NCBI RefSeq assembly: GCF_034479515.1
Contig: NZ_CP140152.1
Span: 2,108,001-2,172,000 of the forward strand
Direction: 5' to 3'
DNA length: 64,000 nucleotides
From: Duganella zoogloeoides
GTDB taxonomy: Bacteria > Pseudomonadota > Gammaproteobacteria > Burkholderiales > Burkholderiaceae_D
Below the pieces are notes generated by a model. The model was not told the DNA's origin, ran no database searches, and saw nothing but the letters and a program-made list of their open reading frames with translations. Made by a program: the position numbers and the translations under genes. Each line of letters opens with the position of its first letter. The stretch's first letter is position 1. Below are positions 27,090-38,636 of this stretch, piece after piece.

Positions 27090-27794
27090 TCAGTCTTCTT
27101 CCTCGGCCGGCGATTGTTCGATAGCCTGTTGCGACAGGCGGTCGGCGTCGCCGTTGCGATGGCGCGGCACCCAGTGCAGGCGGCTGGTGCTTACTTTTTC
27201 CATCAGCGCCAGCACGCGGGCGCGGTGTTCTTCGAGGCCGATTGCGCCGGTCGCTTCGCCTCCCGCATTGACATCGTTGACCACCACCTGGCTGTCGCCG
27301 TACAGCAGCAGGTCGTGCGCGCCCGCGTCCACGGCCGCTTCCAGCAGCGCGGTCAGGGCCAGGTATTCGGCCTCGCCGCTGTTGCCGTGGCCGGCGCGGC
27401 GGCTGATTTCGATGCGTTCACCACCAGGCCCGCACAGCAGGGCGCCGATGCCGATGCGGCCCGGGTTGGGGTGGGCCGAGCCGTCGAACCAGCCGCGCCA
27501 GCGGTCCTGTGGCGGCGTCCGTTGCGCCTTGCGCTGCGCGAGCTGGTCGGCCTGCTGCGCGCGGTGCGCGGCGCGGCGTTCCTCGTCAAGCTGTCTCGCT
27601 TGCGTACGCACTGCCAGCAGCGCCGCCAGATCGGCCAGCCCGCCCTGGCTTGCCGCCAGCGTCAGTATTTGGTGCAGCGCCTGTGCTTCGGGGAGGCGCG
27701 CGCGCGTGGCCAAACGGCGCGCGGCCACGCGCTCGCCGTGGAAGGCGGCCGTGGCCAGCGTTTCAAACTCGTCAGGTTGCTGCATCGATGTCAT
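27090..27794 (-). CDS. RNase HI-like protein with N-terminal extension
   Basis: A 234-residue protein whose C-terminal 130 residues form an RNase H fold. The four acidic catalytic residues are present: Asp in GWFDGSAHPNPGRIGIG, Glu in NSGEAEYLAL, Asp in LLLYGDSQVVV, and Asp in RHRNGDADRLS. The N-terminal 95 residues are Ala/Gln/Arg-rich and helical and replace the hybrid-binding domain of eukaryotic RNase H1; they resemble no domain I know. It probably cuts RNA in RNA-DNA hybrids. The start overlaps the stop of the preceding YXWGXW gene (both at 27794), indicating coupled translation. Confidence 0.85.
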   Translation of the reverse strand: MTSMQQPDEFETLATAAFHGERVAARRLATRARLPEAQALHQILTLAASQGGLADLAALLAVRTQARQLDEERRAAHRAQQADQLAQRKAQRTPPQDRWRGWFDGSAHPNPGRIGIGALLCGPGGERIEISRRAGHGNSGEAEYLALTALLEAAVDAGAHDLLLYGDSQVVVNDVNAGGEATGAIGLEEHRARVLALMEKVSTSRLHWVPRHRNGDADRLSQQAIEQSPAEEED

Positions 27795-28357
27795 TAATTA
27801 CGGCGAGGATTGTCGGGACGGTTGTCGTGGCGGTTGGGAACGCCGTCACCATCGCGGTCGCGGTCATGGCGGTTCGGCACACCGTCGTGATCGCGGTCGC
27901 CCCGGCCCCGGTTGTCTCCGCGATGATCGCCGCGATGGTCGTTGCGGTAGTCGCGGCGGTCGTCACGGTAGTGGCCCCGGTTGTCGTGGTGGTCGTAGCG
28001 GTTGGGGATGCCGTCATGATCGCGGTCGCCGTGGGGGCCACGGTTCCAGCGGGCCTGCTCGCGGTACCAGCGGCCCTGGCGCTGCACCCAGTGCGGCTGC
28101 GAATAGACGTAACCGGGACGCACGGCCACCCAGTCGCCGCCGATCCATACGTGGCGGTTGCTGCGCCAGTCCCAGTAGCCGGGCGACCAGATGTAGCCGC
28201 TGCGCGGTGGCGGCACGCGCTCGTAGCGCAACGGTGGCGGCGCCTGGCCGATCACCACGCTCACGCCCACCTGGGCGGAGGCGATCGTGGGAGTAAAGGC
28301 CGCTGCGCTCAAGGCCAGCAGGGCGGCGGCGAAAACGGTGTGCGAGCGTGTGGTCAT
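27794..28357 (-). CDS. Exported YXWGXW-repeat protein with Asp-rich TSP3-like repeats
   Basis: A 187-residue exported protein. A signal peptide (AAALLALSAAAFTPTIASAQ) is followed by two YXWGXW-type repeats (SGYIWSPGYWDW and HVWIGGDWVAV), a family common in betaproteobacterial envelope proteins of unknown function. The C-terminal third is extremely Asp/Arg/His-rich and contains units DRDHDGIPNRYD, DRDHDGVPNRHD and DRDGDGVPNRHD. These resemble calcium-binding thrombospondin type-3 repeats, so metal binding in the periplasm is a fair guess. The ATG at 28357 is chosen because it gives a correct signal peptide. It is followed by the RNase HI-like gene with a one-base overlap. Confidence 0.75.
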   Translation of the reverse strand: MTTRSHTVFAAALLALSAAAFTPTIASAQVGVSVVIGQAPPPLRYERVPPPRSGYIWSPGYWDWRSNRHVWIGGDWVAVRPGYVYSQPHWVQRQGRWYREQARWNRGPHGDRDHDGIPNRYDHHDNRGHYRDDRRDYRNDHRGDHRGDNRGRGDRDHDGVPNRHDRDRDGDGVPNRHDNRPDNPRRN

Positions 28358-28529
28358 GATGTGTCTCCGGTTTGCAGATGAATCCAATATAGCAAGCGCG
28401 ATATTGAGCACCGCTGATTGATGCAACTTTTTACATATGACACAAAGTCAGGGCGGAATTGTAAGCGACACGCCACTTTCCGTCTCCCCCTGCTAAACCG
28501 CGCTGTCACCCATTGAACCCGAGAGCCGG

Positions 28530-31868
<3,339 letters not shown>

Positions 31869-31972
31869 CCTTGTAAACGCGATAATGGCGCGACCTGGCT
31901 GTGGCATGATGATCGGGCGCGCGGGTGTCAACCCCGCTGCGCATTTCGATTGATTATTCACGACAGGACTGT

Positions 31973-33313
31973 ATGCGTTTGCCAGGAACCCGGTACCAGG
32001 AGCACGGCTGGGAACAAGTGCGCAAGCTGCTTGGGCTGTGTTCCCTGCAGGCGTTCCGCCGGCTCGATGTTGCGCTGGTGCTCGATCCGGCGCAGCACGG
32101 CGTTTTGCTCGATGCTTACACCGGGGCGCTGGCTGCGGCCCTGCGCGCGCACGCCCGCTCCGCGCGCGGCGAGATGGAGGGAAACAGCTACGGCGAGACC
32201 GTAGCCGAACTGGCCCTGGCACTGGCTTTCGAATTGCAGGCGTATCCGGCGTTCTGGGACGCGTTTGTCGCCACGCTGGTCGCCGAGCATGGCCGCAGCG
32301 GCGCCTTCTGGCGCGACCCCGCCGCTGACGGCGTGCTGCGCAAGAAGGTCAACGATATGTACGCGGGCCTGCGCGACCGGGTGGACGCCGACAACTACAT
32401 CGTCGCTACGGGAAGCGACTGCTCGCCCAACAAAATCTATACTTACCGCATGCTGGACAAGGCCTACCGCGATATCGCCCGCCTGTTCGGCAACTGGCAC
32501 GACCATCGCGCCCAGGTTGGCGCCATCCTGGACCGCGCGCTCGACGCGATGCCGATCGAAGCGCGGCAAATGAAGTCCATCGCCGGTTGCAAGGCCGAAT
32601 GGATCGTCAACTGGAGCGCGTCGCTGGAGGAATACGGCGGCGCCCCGGGGCCGCTGCACACCCGTTCGAAGCGCTTCGCCAGCCTCAAAAACAGCCCGGA
32701 CAAGATCGGCGTGATGTTGCTGGAGATCGGCGACTACGAGGAGCTGTCGTCCAACCTGGACCGCGCTGAAGGCTGGCAGGGCGAAGCCGGCGAGGCCGCC
32801 GCGTGGCTGGAGGACTACTGGCGCGTGATGGGCGACTCGGCCGCGCATGAAGCCGGGGGCGGGATGTTCGACGAGGACCGCCTTGTGCCTGCACCTCCCC
32901 AATCAGACGACGAAGAAGTGGACGACGCCGGGGATCAGCACGACGATCCTCCTCAAGCCATGCTGCCCGATCCGGTACAGCAGGCCGCCGAACAGCAACT
33001 GGCCACCGGCCTTTCCCTGCCCCCCCGCTACATGGAACTGGCGCGCGGCGCGCAGGCGGAGGGCAGCCGATTGCTGCGGATATTGAGCGAGGAATCGCTG
33101 CCGATCCGGCTGGCCGTGTACCAAAAGCTGCTGGGCGCCGCCGACGACACGTACCCGGACGCCTGGTGCGATCCGGCGACGGGCGAACTGCCCACGCTGT
33201 CGCAACTGGCGGCGCTGGACGGCATTTCCATGCCCACCCTGCGCAAGCGCCGCGACCGGGCCATCAACAAGCTGCGCGCAGCCAGTGTATTGAACGCCAC
33301 GCCGGCGCAATGA
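31973..33313 (+). CDS. Unknown protein with C-terminal sigma-region-4-like HTH
   Basis: A 446-residue soluble protein. Most of it is helical and unrecognised, with an acidic, probably disordered stretch near residues 310-345 (SDDEEVDDAGDQHDD). The last 45 residues (LPTLSQLAALDGISMPTLRKRRDRAINKL) look like a helix-turn-helix of the sigma-70 region 4/LuxR-like type, so it may bind DNA or act as a sigma-like regulator of the locus; no region 2 is recognised, so it is not a standard sigma factor. The ATG at 31973 has an ACAGGA site. Its stop overlaps the next start in an ATGA arrangement. It follows the PBP gene by 104 bases. Confidence 0.6.
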   Translation: MRLPGTRYQEHGWEQVRKLLGLCSLQAFRRLDVALVLDPAQHGVLLDAYTGALAAALRAHARSARGEMEGNSYGETVAELALALAFELQAYPAFWDAFVATLVAEHGRSGAFWRDPAADGVLRKKVNDMYAGLRDRVDADNYIVATGSDCSPNKIYTYRMLDKAYRDIARLFGNWHDHRAQVGAILDRALDAMPIEARQMKSIAGCKAEWIVNWSASLEEYGGAPGPLHTRSKRFASLKNSPDKIGVMLLEIGDYEELSSNLDRAEGWQGEAGEAAAWLEDYWRVMGDSAAHEAGGGMFDEDRLVPAPPQSDDEEVDDAGDQHDDPPQAMLPDPVQQAAEQQLATGLSLPPRYMELARGAQAEGSRLLRILSEESLPIRLAVYQKLLGAADDTYPDAWCDPATGELPTLSQLAALDGISMPTLRKRRDRAINKLRAASVLNATPAQ

Positions 33314-33963
33314 AGGAGAACGAGTTGACCTCACATGATGAACAGGAAGCGCTGGCGCTGCGCCTGCAGGAGCGCGCGCTGCTAACGCCGGCAAGCAGCT
33401 CGGCGCGCGACCGCCTGGTGCTGGCCGACGACACGCTGCTGGCAGCGCTGGCCGGCACCCGCCTGCTCACGCCGAACGAGCGCACGGCGCTGGCCGCGTC
33501 GCCGCTCACGCTGCGGCGGTTTCGCCAGTTGTCGCTGCAAGGCCGAGTGAAGGACCGGCCTGCCAGTGCCATCGCGACCGGCAATTCGACAGCCCCTGTC
33601 GCCGCCAACGATGCCAACTGGTGCGGCAGCACCGGCATGCTGCGCGCGGCATCCACTGCGGCTGATGCACTGGCCTCGCTGGTCACCGACGACAATTGCT
33701 GGACCCTGCATTTCGTGGCGCAGGATGGCGGCTGGCAGGTGATCCTGGCGCTGTCGGCGCAGGCGCCGTTCGCCGCGCGCCTGCTTGGCGAACAACCGCT
33801 GCTGCGCGTGATCGACGGCAGCGGCGCCACCGTGCTGCATGGCCGGCTCGACGCCGACGGCGAGTGCGAATGCGCCTGGCCGTTCGCCACCGCCCCGGCG
33901 CCGCATTTCCAGCTGCACGGCGCCAACTTCACGGTGCTGCCGGCGCCACCGGCGGCGTTGTAG
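33310..33963 (+). CDS. Unknown protein of the PBP/kinase locus
   Basis: A 217-residue protein I do not recognise. The N-terminal part is Ala/Leu-rich and helical (DRLVLADDTLLAALAGTRLLTPNERTALAASP), the C-terminal part looks beta-rich. There is no signal peptide or membrane segment. The ATG at 33310 overlaps the preceding stop (ATGA), but a TTG at 33325 has a perfect AAGGAG six bases before it and could be the real start. Three bases separate its stop from the next ATG, so it is translationally coupled on both sides. Confidence 0.6.
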   Translation: MKENELTSHDEQEALALRLQERALLTPASSSARDRLVLADDTLLAALAGTRLLTPNERTALAASPLTLRRFRQLSLQGRVKDRPASAIATGNSTAPVAANDANWCGSTGMLRAASTAADALASLVTDDNCWTLHFVAQDGGWQVILALSAQAPFAARLLGEQPLLRVIDGSGATVLHGRLDADGECECAWPFATAPAPHFQLHGANFTVLPAPPAAL

Positions 33964-33966
33964 CTT

Positions 33967-35220
33967 ATGGGCTGGTTCTCGCTGCGCGGCAAGCCGTCCG
34001 CCAATACTGCAGCCATCGCCGATCTGGGTGCCGGCCTGGTGGCGCTGCGGCTGGATGCCGGCGACGTGGCGCCACCGGGCACAGTGCTGGTGGTGTTCGG
34101 CTCCTCCGGCCAGGCGCGCCGGCTGGCGCCCGGCAAGGTGGCGTCTTCGCCCGGCGATACCGTGTTCTGCTTTCACCCCGGCCCCTACACGGTGGACCTG
34201 GCGCCGTTTGCCGCCGCACCCGAGTGGGGGCTGCGCGTACGCCTGCTGGTCGATGCGCCCAATCCACACGCGGAGCAGCAGCGCTTCGACCTGTTCCTGT
34301 ATGCCGAGCACCATGAGCAGGGCGGGCGGCTGTCGCTGGCCGATCTGGGCGCGGCGCTGCAAACCGCCTTGCAGGGTGAATTGGCGCACGGCGCGCTCGA
34401 CCTGCCGCCGTGCACCACGCTGGAGGAATGGCACGCGTTCCGCGCCGGCTTCAATCAACTGCTGTACACACGCTACGGTTTGACCGTGGATGACTGCGTA
34501 CCGGTGGATTTGGGCGGGCAAGTTGATTTCGCAGACGTGCTGCGGGCGCGGGCCTTGGCAGCCAGCGTGGCGGCCGACGACGCCATGCAAGCCGCCTTGG
34601 CACAGTCCGGATCACAGCCGATCTCGAGGCCGACCAAGCAGCCGACCGTGAAGTCAACAACGCCCGCTGCATTGTCGGCCACCGCAGATGCTGCATCGCA
34701 GACCGCAACGCAGCCTGCATTCCATTCGATACCCCCAGCGACCGAGCCCGAACCCCGGCTCCAGCCCGAGCCGCCGACGCAGCCGCCGCCGAAGCAGCCG
34801 GAGACCCATGCCCGCCAGGACGCCGCCAGCCTGCGCCGCCTGTTCGTGGAACTGCCGGTACTGAGCCGCCACCTGCGCTTGCTGGTGCTGCCCCAGGGAC
34901 CGGCAATCTTCCAGGCGCACCAGTCGCTTCTGCTGCGCCTCGACATGGCAACCCTGAACGTGGACACCATGCCGTCGCTGGCCTGGGCCGCGCCCGACCA
35001 GCCGCTGGGCGCTGCCGACCAGGACCGTCGGACCGCGGCCACCGCAATCGCCGTGGCCGCGTTGGACGAAGCCTGGTCGCTGCTGGCGCGACTGCACCTG
35101 GCCAGCAGCGAGGAATGGACCGCGCTGCTCGATGAAGCGGACCGCATCTGTGCCAACCTCGAAACCGGCCTGGCGCTGCGCCGCGCCCCATACGTCCCCC
35201 GCCAGGAGCCCGCACTGTGA
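33967..35220 (+). CDS. SPFH-like protein with Pro-rich linker
   Basis: A 417-residue protein. The first 200 residues look like a divergent SPFH-type domain: GTVLVVFGSSGQARRLAPGKVASSPGDTVFCFHPGPYTVDL followed by a helical part ending LLYTRYGLTVDDCVPVDL. This mirrors the LASYGLAVERVETAAL end of the SPFH domain in the zinc-ribbon protein two genes downstream, so the two are probably distant paralogues. A Pro/Thr/Gln-rich linker (about residues 215-285) leads to a C-terminal helical domain of about 130 residues. No membrane segment is present. The role is unknown; scaffolding at the membrane is inferred from SPFH proteins in general. Its stop overlaps the GTG start of the next gene. Confidence 0.5.
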   Translation: MGWFSLRGKPSANTAAIADLGAGLVALRLDAGDVAPPGTVLVVFGSSGQARRLAPGKVASSPGDTVFCFHPGPYTVDLAPFAAAPEWGLRVRLLVDAPNPHAEQQRFDLFLYAEHHEQGGRLSLADLGAALQTALQGELAHGALDLPPCTTLEEWHAFRAGFNQLLYTRYGLTVDDCVPVDLGGQVDFADVLRARALAASVAADDAMQAALAQSGSQPISRPTKQPTVKSTTPAALSATADAASQTATQPAFHSIPPATEPEPRLQPEPPTQPPPKQPETHARQDAASLRRLFVELPVLSRHLRLLVLPQGPAIFQAHQSLLLRLDMATLNVDTMPSLAWAAPDQPLGAADQDRRTAATAIAVAALDEAWSLLARLHLASSEEWTALLDEADRICANLETGLALRRAPYVPRQEPAL

Positions 35221-36221
35221 CCACGCTCTCGATGACCCCCACACCGTTGAATGCGGCCTGCACCTGCCTGCTGGCAGACGGCCGCCTGCTGACGATCACC
35301 GCCAGCCGCCGCCTTCGCGCCAACCGCGCCGACGTCAAATGCACGGTGCCCGGCGCACCGGCCATTGCCGCACAAATGCAGCAAGTGGTGCGGCTGGCGC
35401 GCCATACCGAGGCGCGGCTCGACAGCCGCGACCAGGTGGTGCTGAGCATGGATGTCGCACCCGATTCAGGGCAGCGCGAATGGGAGCTGGCCGCCGTGCT
35501 GGCCGACCGCATGGTGCGCGGTCTGCGCCCGATCCCGGTCAGCGCACCGCCGATGGCGCAGGGCTGGTCCGACCGCTGGCACCTGGGCCAGGCAAGCGAG
35601 GCGACCTTGGACGGGGTGGCCATCGGCCACCTGGGTGCGCTGGACGGCCATGCCGATCTGGCGTCGGCCGTCTCCAGCGTGCGCGCCTGGTTTCCGCTGC
35701 ACAGCGGTGGCATCAACGATGCGCTGGCGTGGGTGGAGGTAAGCGTGTTCGCCATCGAGGCCGGCACCCTTGACGACGCCGGCGAGGAAGAGACGATTAC
35801 CGCGCCCGAGCTGGACCTGGCCGCACAGCAGGATGTGCGCCAGGCGCTGGCCGGCGCCCGCCATTTCGACGGCCACGGCCTGGGACGCTGGCGCACGGTG
35901 GTGCGCTTCGGCCAGCCGCGTTTCCAGGGCGGCTCTTACCAGCTGGCGCTGGTGATGGCCGACCGGCTGGCGCGCGGGCGCGAATTCGTGCCGCGCGGGC
36001 GCCTGATCGCTACCGGCACCTCGCGGGCGTGGCATGCTGGCATGGTGGAATCGGTGGAGGGCCGTGAGCCGAAGCTGGCCCTGATCTCGACCATGGCGGC
36101 CCCGGGCGATCGGGTGCTGTTGCCGGCCGACTGGGAAGCATCGCTGCCGCCCGGGTTTGCTGCCCGTTTGCGGGAAAGGGGCGCATCCGTGGCCTGCATC
36201 GACCGCATCGGCATGATTTGA
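35217..36221 (+). CDS. Lon/S16-type protease-like domain protein without AAA module
   Basis: A 334-residue protein whose C-terminal third resembles the proteolytic domain of Lon. FQGGSYQLALVMADRL takes the place of the Lon Ser loop, with Ser240; GRLIATGTSRAWHAGMV follows like the TGEI-L-G-V strand of Lon; and Lys286 in VEGREPKLALIS falls 46 residues after the Ser (43 in E. coli Lon, Ser679/Lys722). A final segment DRVLLPADWEASLP matches the Lon LP-x-N region in position. The N-terminal 200 residues are unrecognised and there is no ATPase part. A Ser-Lys protease or a degenerate, binding-only version are both possible. It starts with a GTG overlapping the preceding stop (GTGA). Confidence 0.6.
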   Translation: MTTLSMTPTPLNAACTCLLADGRLLTITASRRLRANRADVKCTVPGAPAIAAQMQQVVRLARHTEARLDSRDQVVLSMDVAPDSGQREWELAAVLADRMVRGLRPIPVSAPPMAQGWSDRWHLGQASEATLDGVAIGHLGALDGHADLASAVSSVRAWFPLHSGGINDALAWVEVSVFAIEAGTLDDAGEEETITAPELDLAAQQDVRQALAGARHFDGHGLGRWRTVVRFGQPRFQGGSYQLALVMADRLARGREFVPRGRLIATGTSRAWHAGMVESVEGREPKLALISTMAAPGDRVLLPADWEASLPPGFAARLRERGASVACIDRIGMI

Positions 36222-36331
36222 AACGAACCGCGTTGAATCGAAGTGCGCTGAATGAATCGCGCCGCCCTGCTAAAATCGTCCACTGACAGCCGGCAGGCGG
36301 CGCGCGAGATGAATCGAAGAAGGAGTCTGAC

Positions 36332-38620
36332 ATGTTCCAAATGTTTGGTTTTGGCGGCGTCAAATGCCCGCGCTGCGCGCACAAGAGCGACGACCAGTCG
36401 GGCTACTGCAAGCATTGCGGCCTCACCCTCGGCGCGCCCCGCAGCGAACCGGTCCTGCGCGATAACCGCTGGGTGCCTGGCGACGACGAGCTGGCCGTGT
36501 ATTTTGGCGTGAGCGCCTTGACCGGCATCTTCACCAAGACCCTGCGCGTGCCCGCCACCACCCGCGGCTACATACTGCAAGCGGACAAGGCCACCGAGGT
36601 GCCGCAAGGCGAATACGAAATCGAAGGCTTTTTCACCCGGTTGAACCACCTGCTGCGCAATCAGAACGCTGAAATCCTGATCACCCGCAGCGCCGCGCTG
36701 CCGGTCGAGTTTTCGTTCGACGACCTGCACACGGCCGAGCACCTGAAGGTGTCGGCGCGCTTCACGGTCGCCATCAAGATCGAAAACGTGGCGGCGTTTG
36801 CCCGCCATTTCATGACCGTGCCCGGCGTGGTCAGCACCGTGCACCTGCAGGAGCTGCTGGCGCCATCGGTGCGCCAGCTGGCGGCGGAATTCGTCGGCAG
36901 CCGCTCGATGCGCGACATGGCCGGCAACGCCGACCTGCGCGCGCAGCTGGACGAACGCCTGCAGAGCGCCCTGAAACAGCGCCTGGCCTCGTACGGCCTG
37001 GCGGTGGAGCGGGTGGAAACGGCCGCCCTGCGCCACGATAAATTCGACCACAACCGCGCCCGCATCGGCACGTTATGGCTGGTGGCGGACGAGCGCCATG
37101 TGCAACTGGAACACGTCAAGCAGCTCGACCAGATCTACGACGAGGAAGAATGGCAGGCGATCTGGCGCGAAGAACAAAAGATGCGCTCCGACTTCCGCCG
37201 CGCCGAACTGCGCCAGGACGCCAACGTTCACAAGGCCGAACTCACGCTCAAGGAGAGCGAACGGGTACAGGCGCTGCGCGCGCGCGAAGTGGAGCTCTAC
37301 AGCCAGGTGATGGAAGCCAAAACCCGCAAGGTGGCCATCGACAAGGGCGCCGGCACCGTGCTGGCCGACCTCGAACACGAACTGGCGCACAAAAAGGCGG
37401 GTCGCGCCGGCGAACAGGCAGACTGGGAGCACGTGCGCCACCTGGCCCAGATCAAGATGCGCACCGAACTCGAAGTGCTGCAGCAAAGCGCTGCCGAGCA
37501 GCGCCAGTTGGCGCAGCAGCGCCTTGGCCACCAATTGCGCCAGCAGGCCATCGAGAACCAGATCGCCCAGGCCCTGCAAATCGAGGACGAATCGCACCGC
37601 AGGAACGAACTGGCGGCGCTGCGCCAGCGCGAAAAGGATGAAAAGGCGCGCGAACTGCAACTGGAGTCCGAGGCCCACAGCGCCCGCATCCAGGGCATGA
37701 CGGTGGCGGTAGCCGCGCGCCGCCGCGAGGCGGAGAGGGTGCAGGAGTGGGAAGATCAGCTGGCGCTGGCCCGCCAGCGCGAACTGCTGCGCGGCGATGC
37801 GGTCAAGGATGCCGCCAACGCGGTGGAAGTTGCCGAGATCAGCCAGAAGATCGAGGATCTGCGCCGCACCGGCGAGCAGGCCGACGCCATCGCCCAGTAC
37901 GAAAAGCTGCTGCGCACCATCGAGGCGGACGGCATCCATGCGCGCCAGAACCAGTCGCTGGGCAAGCAGGCCGCGCTCGACCAGCTGGCCCTCGACGAGC
38001 AGCGCCAGATCTTGCGCCAGCGCGAGCGCGAGGCCGAGTGGCAGCACGAACTGAAAAAACTGGAACACGAGCGCGAGGAAAAATTCGCGCGCTGGAAGGG
38101 CGATTACGACGTCCTGCTGTCGCAGCAAAGCCACGAGATCAGCCGCATCGAGGCCATCGGGCGCCTGAGCGATATCGGCATGGTGGCTACTGCCAACGAA
38201 TCGAACGCGCAGGCGGTCGCCCAGATCATGCGCATGCAGATCCAGGGCGGCATGACGCCGGAACAGATCCAGTCGCTGGCGCAGGTGGTGGCGGCCGAGC
38301 AGGGCGTTTCGCCGGTGGAAGCGGCGCGCCTGGCCTACGAACGCGTGGTCGAGGAACGCGCCCACCGCGACACGGAACTGGACAAGGACCGGCGCCACCA
38401 ACTCGACCTGCTCAATGTGCAGAACGCGGCCAGCGCCAGTGCGCTGACCACCCAGAGCCAGCTGGGCATCGGCGTGGCCGGCGGCATCACGGGCAATGCC
38501 CATGGCGCCTGGGCCGAAGCGGGCCTGCCGCCGGCACGGCGCTGCCCGAACGGCCACGCCCAGCGCGCCGGCCATCCGGAAGACCGGTTCTGCCCGCAAT
38601 GCGGCGCTGGGCTGGCGTAG
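36332..38620 (+). CDS. SPFH/Band 7 protein with N- and C-terminal zinc ribbons
   Basis: A 762-residue protein. A four-Cys zinc ribbon at the N-terminus (CPRCAHKSDDQSGYCKHCG) leads into an SPFH domain (LRVPATTRGYILQADKATEVPQGEYEIEGFF to SYGLAVERVETAAL), then a very long coiled coil rich in Glu, Gln and Arg (about residues 250-600) and a final zinc ribbon (CPNGHAQ and FCPQCG). SPFH proteins form large ring or cage assemblies on membranes, but no membrane segment is seen here, so attachment may be indirect. The ATG at 36332 has a strong AAGGAG site. It lies between the S16-like protein gene and a Ser/Thr kinase gene on the same strand. Confidence 0.8.
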   Translation: MFQMFGFGGVKCPRCAHKSDDQSGYCKHCGLTLGAPRSEPVLRDNRWVPGDDELAVYFGVSALTGIFTKTLRVPATTRGYILQADKATEVPQGEYEIEGFFTRLNHLLRNQNAEILITRSAALPVEFSFDDLHTAEHLKVSARFTVAIKIENVAAFARHFMTVPGVVSTVHLQELLAPSVRQLAAEFVGSRSMRDMAGNADLRAQLDERLQSALKQRLASYGLAVERVETAALRHDKFDHNRARIGTLWLVADERHVQLEHVKQLDQIYDEEEWQAIWREEQKMRSDFRRAELRQDANVHKAELTLKESERVQALRAREVELYSQVMEAKTRKVAIDKGAGTVLADLEHELAHKKAGRAGEQADWEHVRHLAQIKMRTELEVLQQSAAEQRQLAQQRLGHQLRQQAIENQIAQALQIEDESHRRNELAALRQREKDEKARELQLESEAHSARIQGMTVAVAARRREAERVQEWEDQLALARQRELLRGDAVKDAANAVEVAEISQKIEDLRRTGEQADAIAQYEKLLRTIEADGIHARQNQSLGKQAALDQLALDEQRQILRQREREAEWQHELKKLEHEREEKFARWKGDYDVLLSQQSHEISRIEAIGRLSDIGMVATANESNAQAVAQIMRMQIQGGMTPEQIQSLAQVVAAEQGVSPVEAARLAYERVVEERAHRDTELDKDRRHQLDLLNVQNAASASALTTQSQLGIGVAGGITGNAHGAWAEAGLPPARRCPNGHAQRAGHPEDRFCPQCGAGLA

Positions 38621-38636
38621 GGTTGGTTACACTCTG

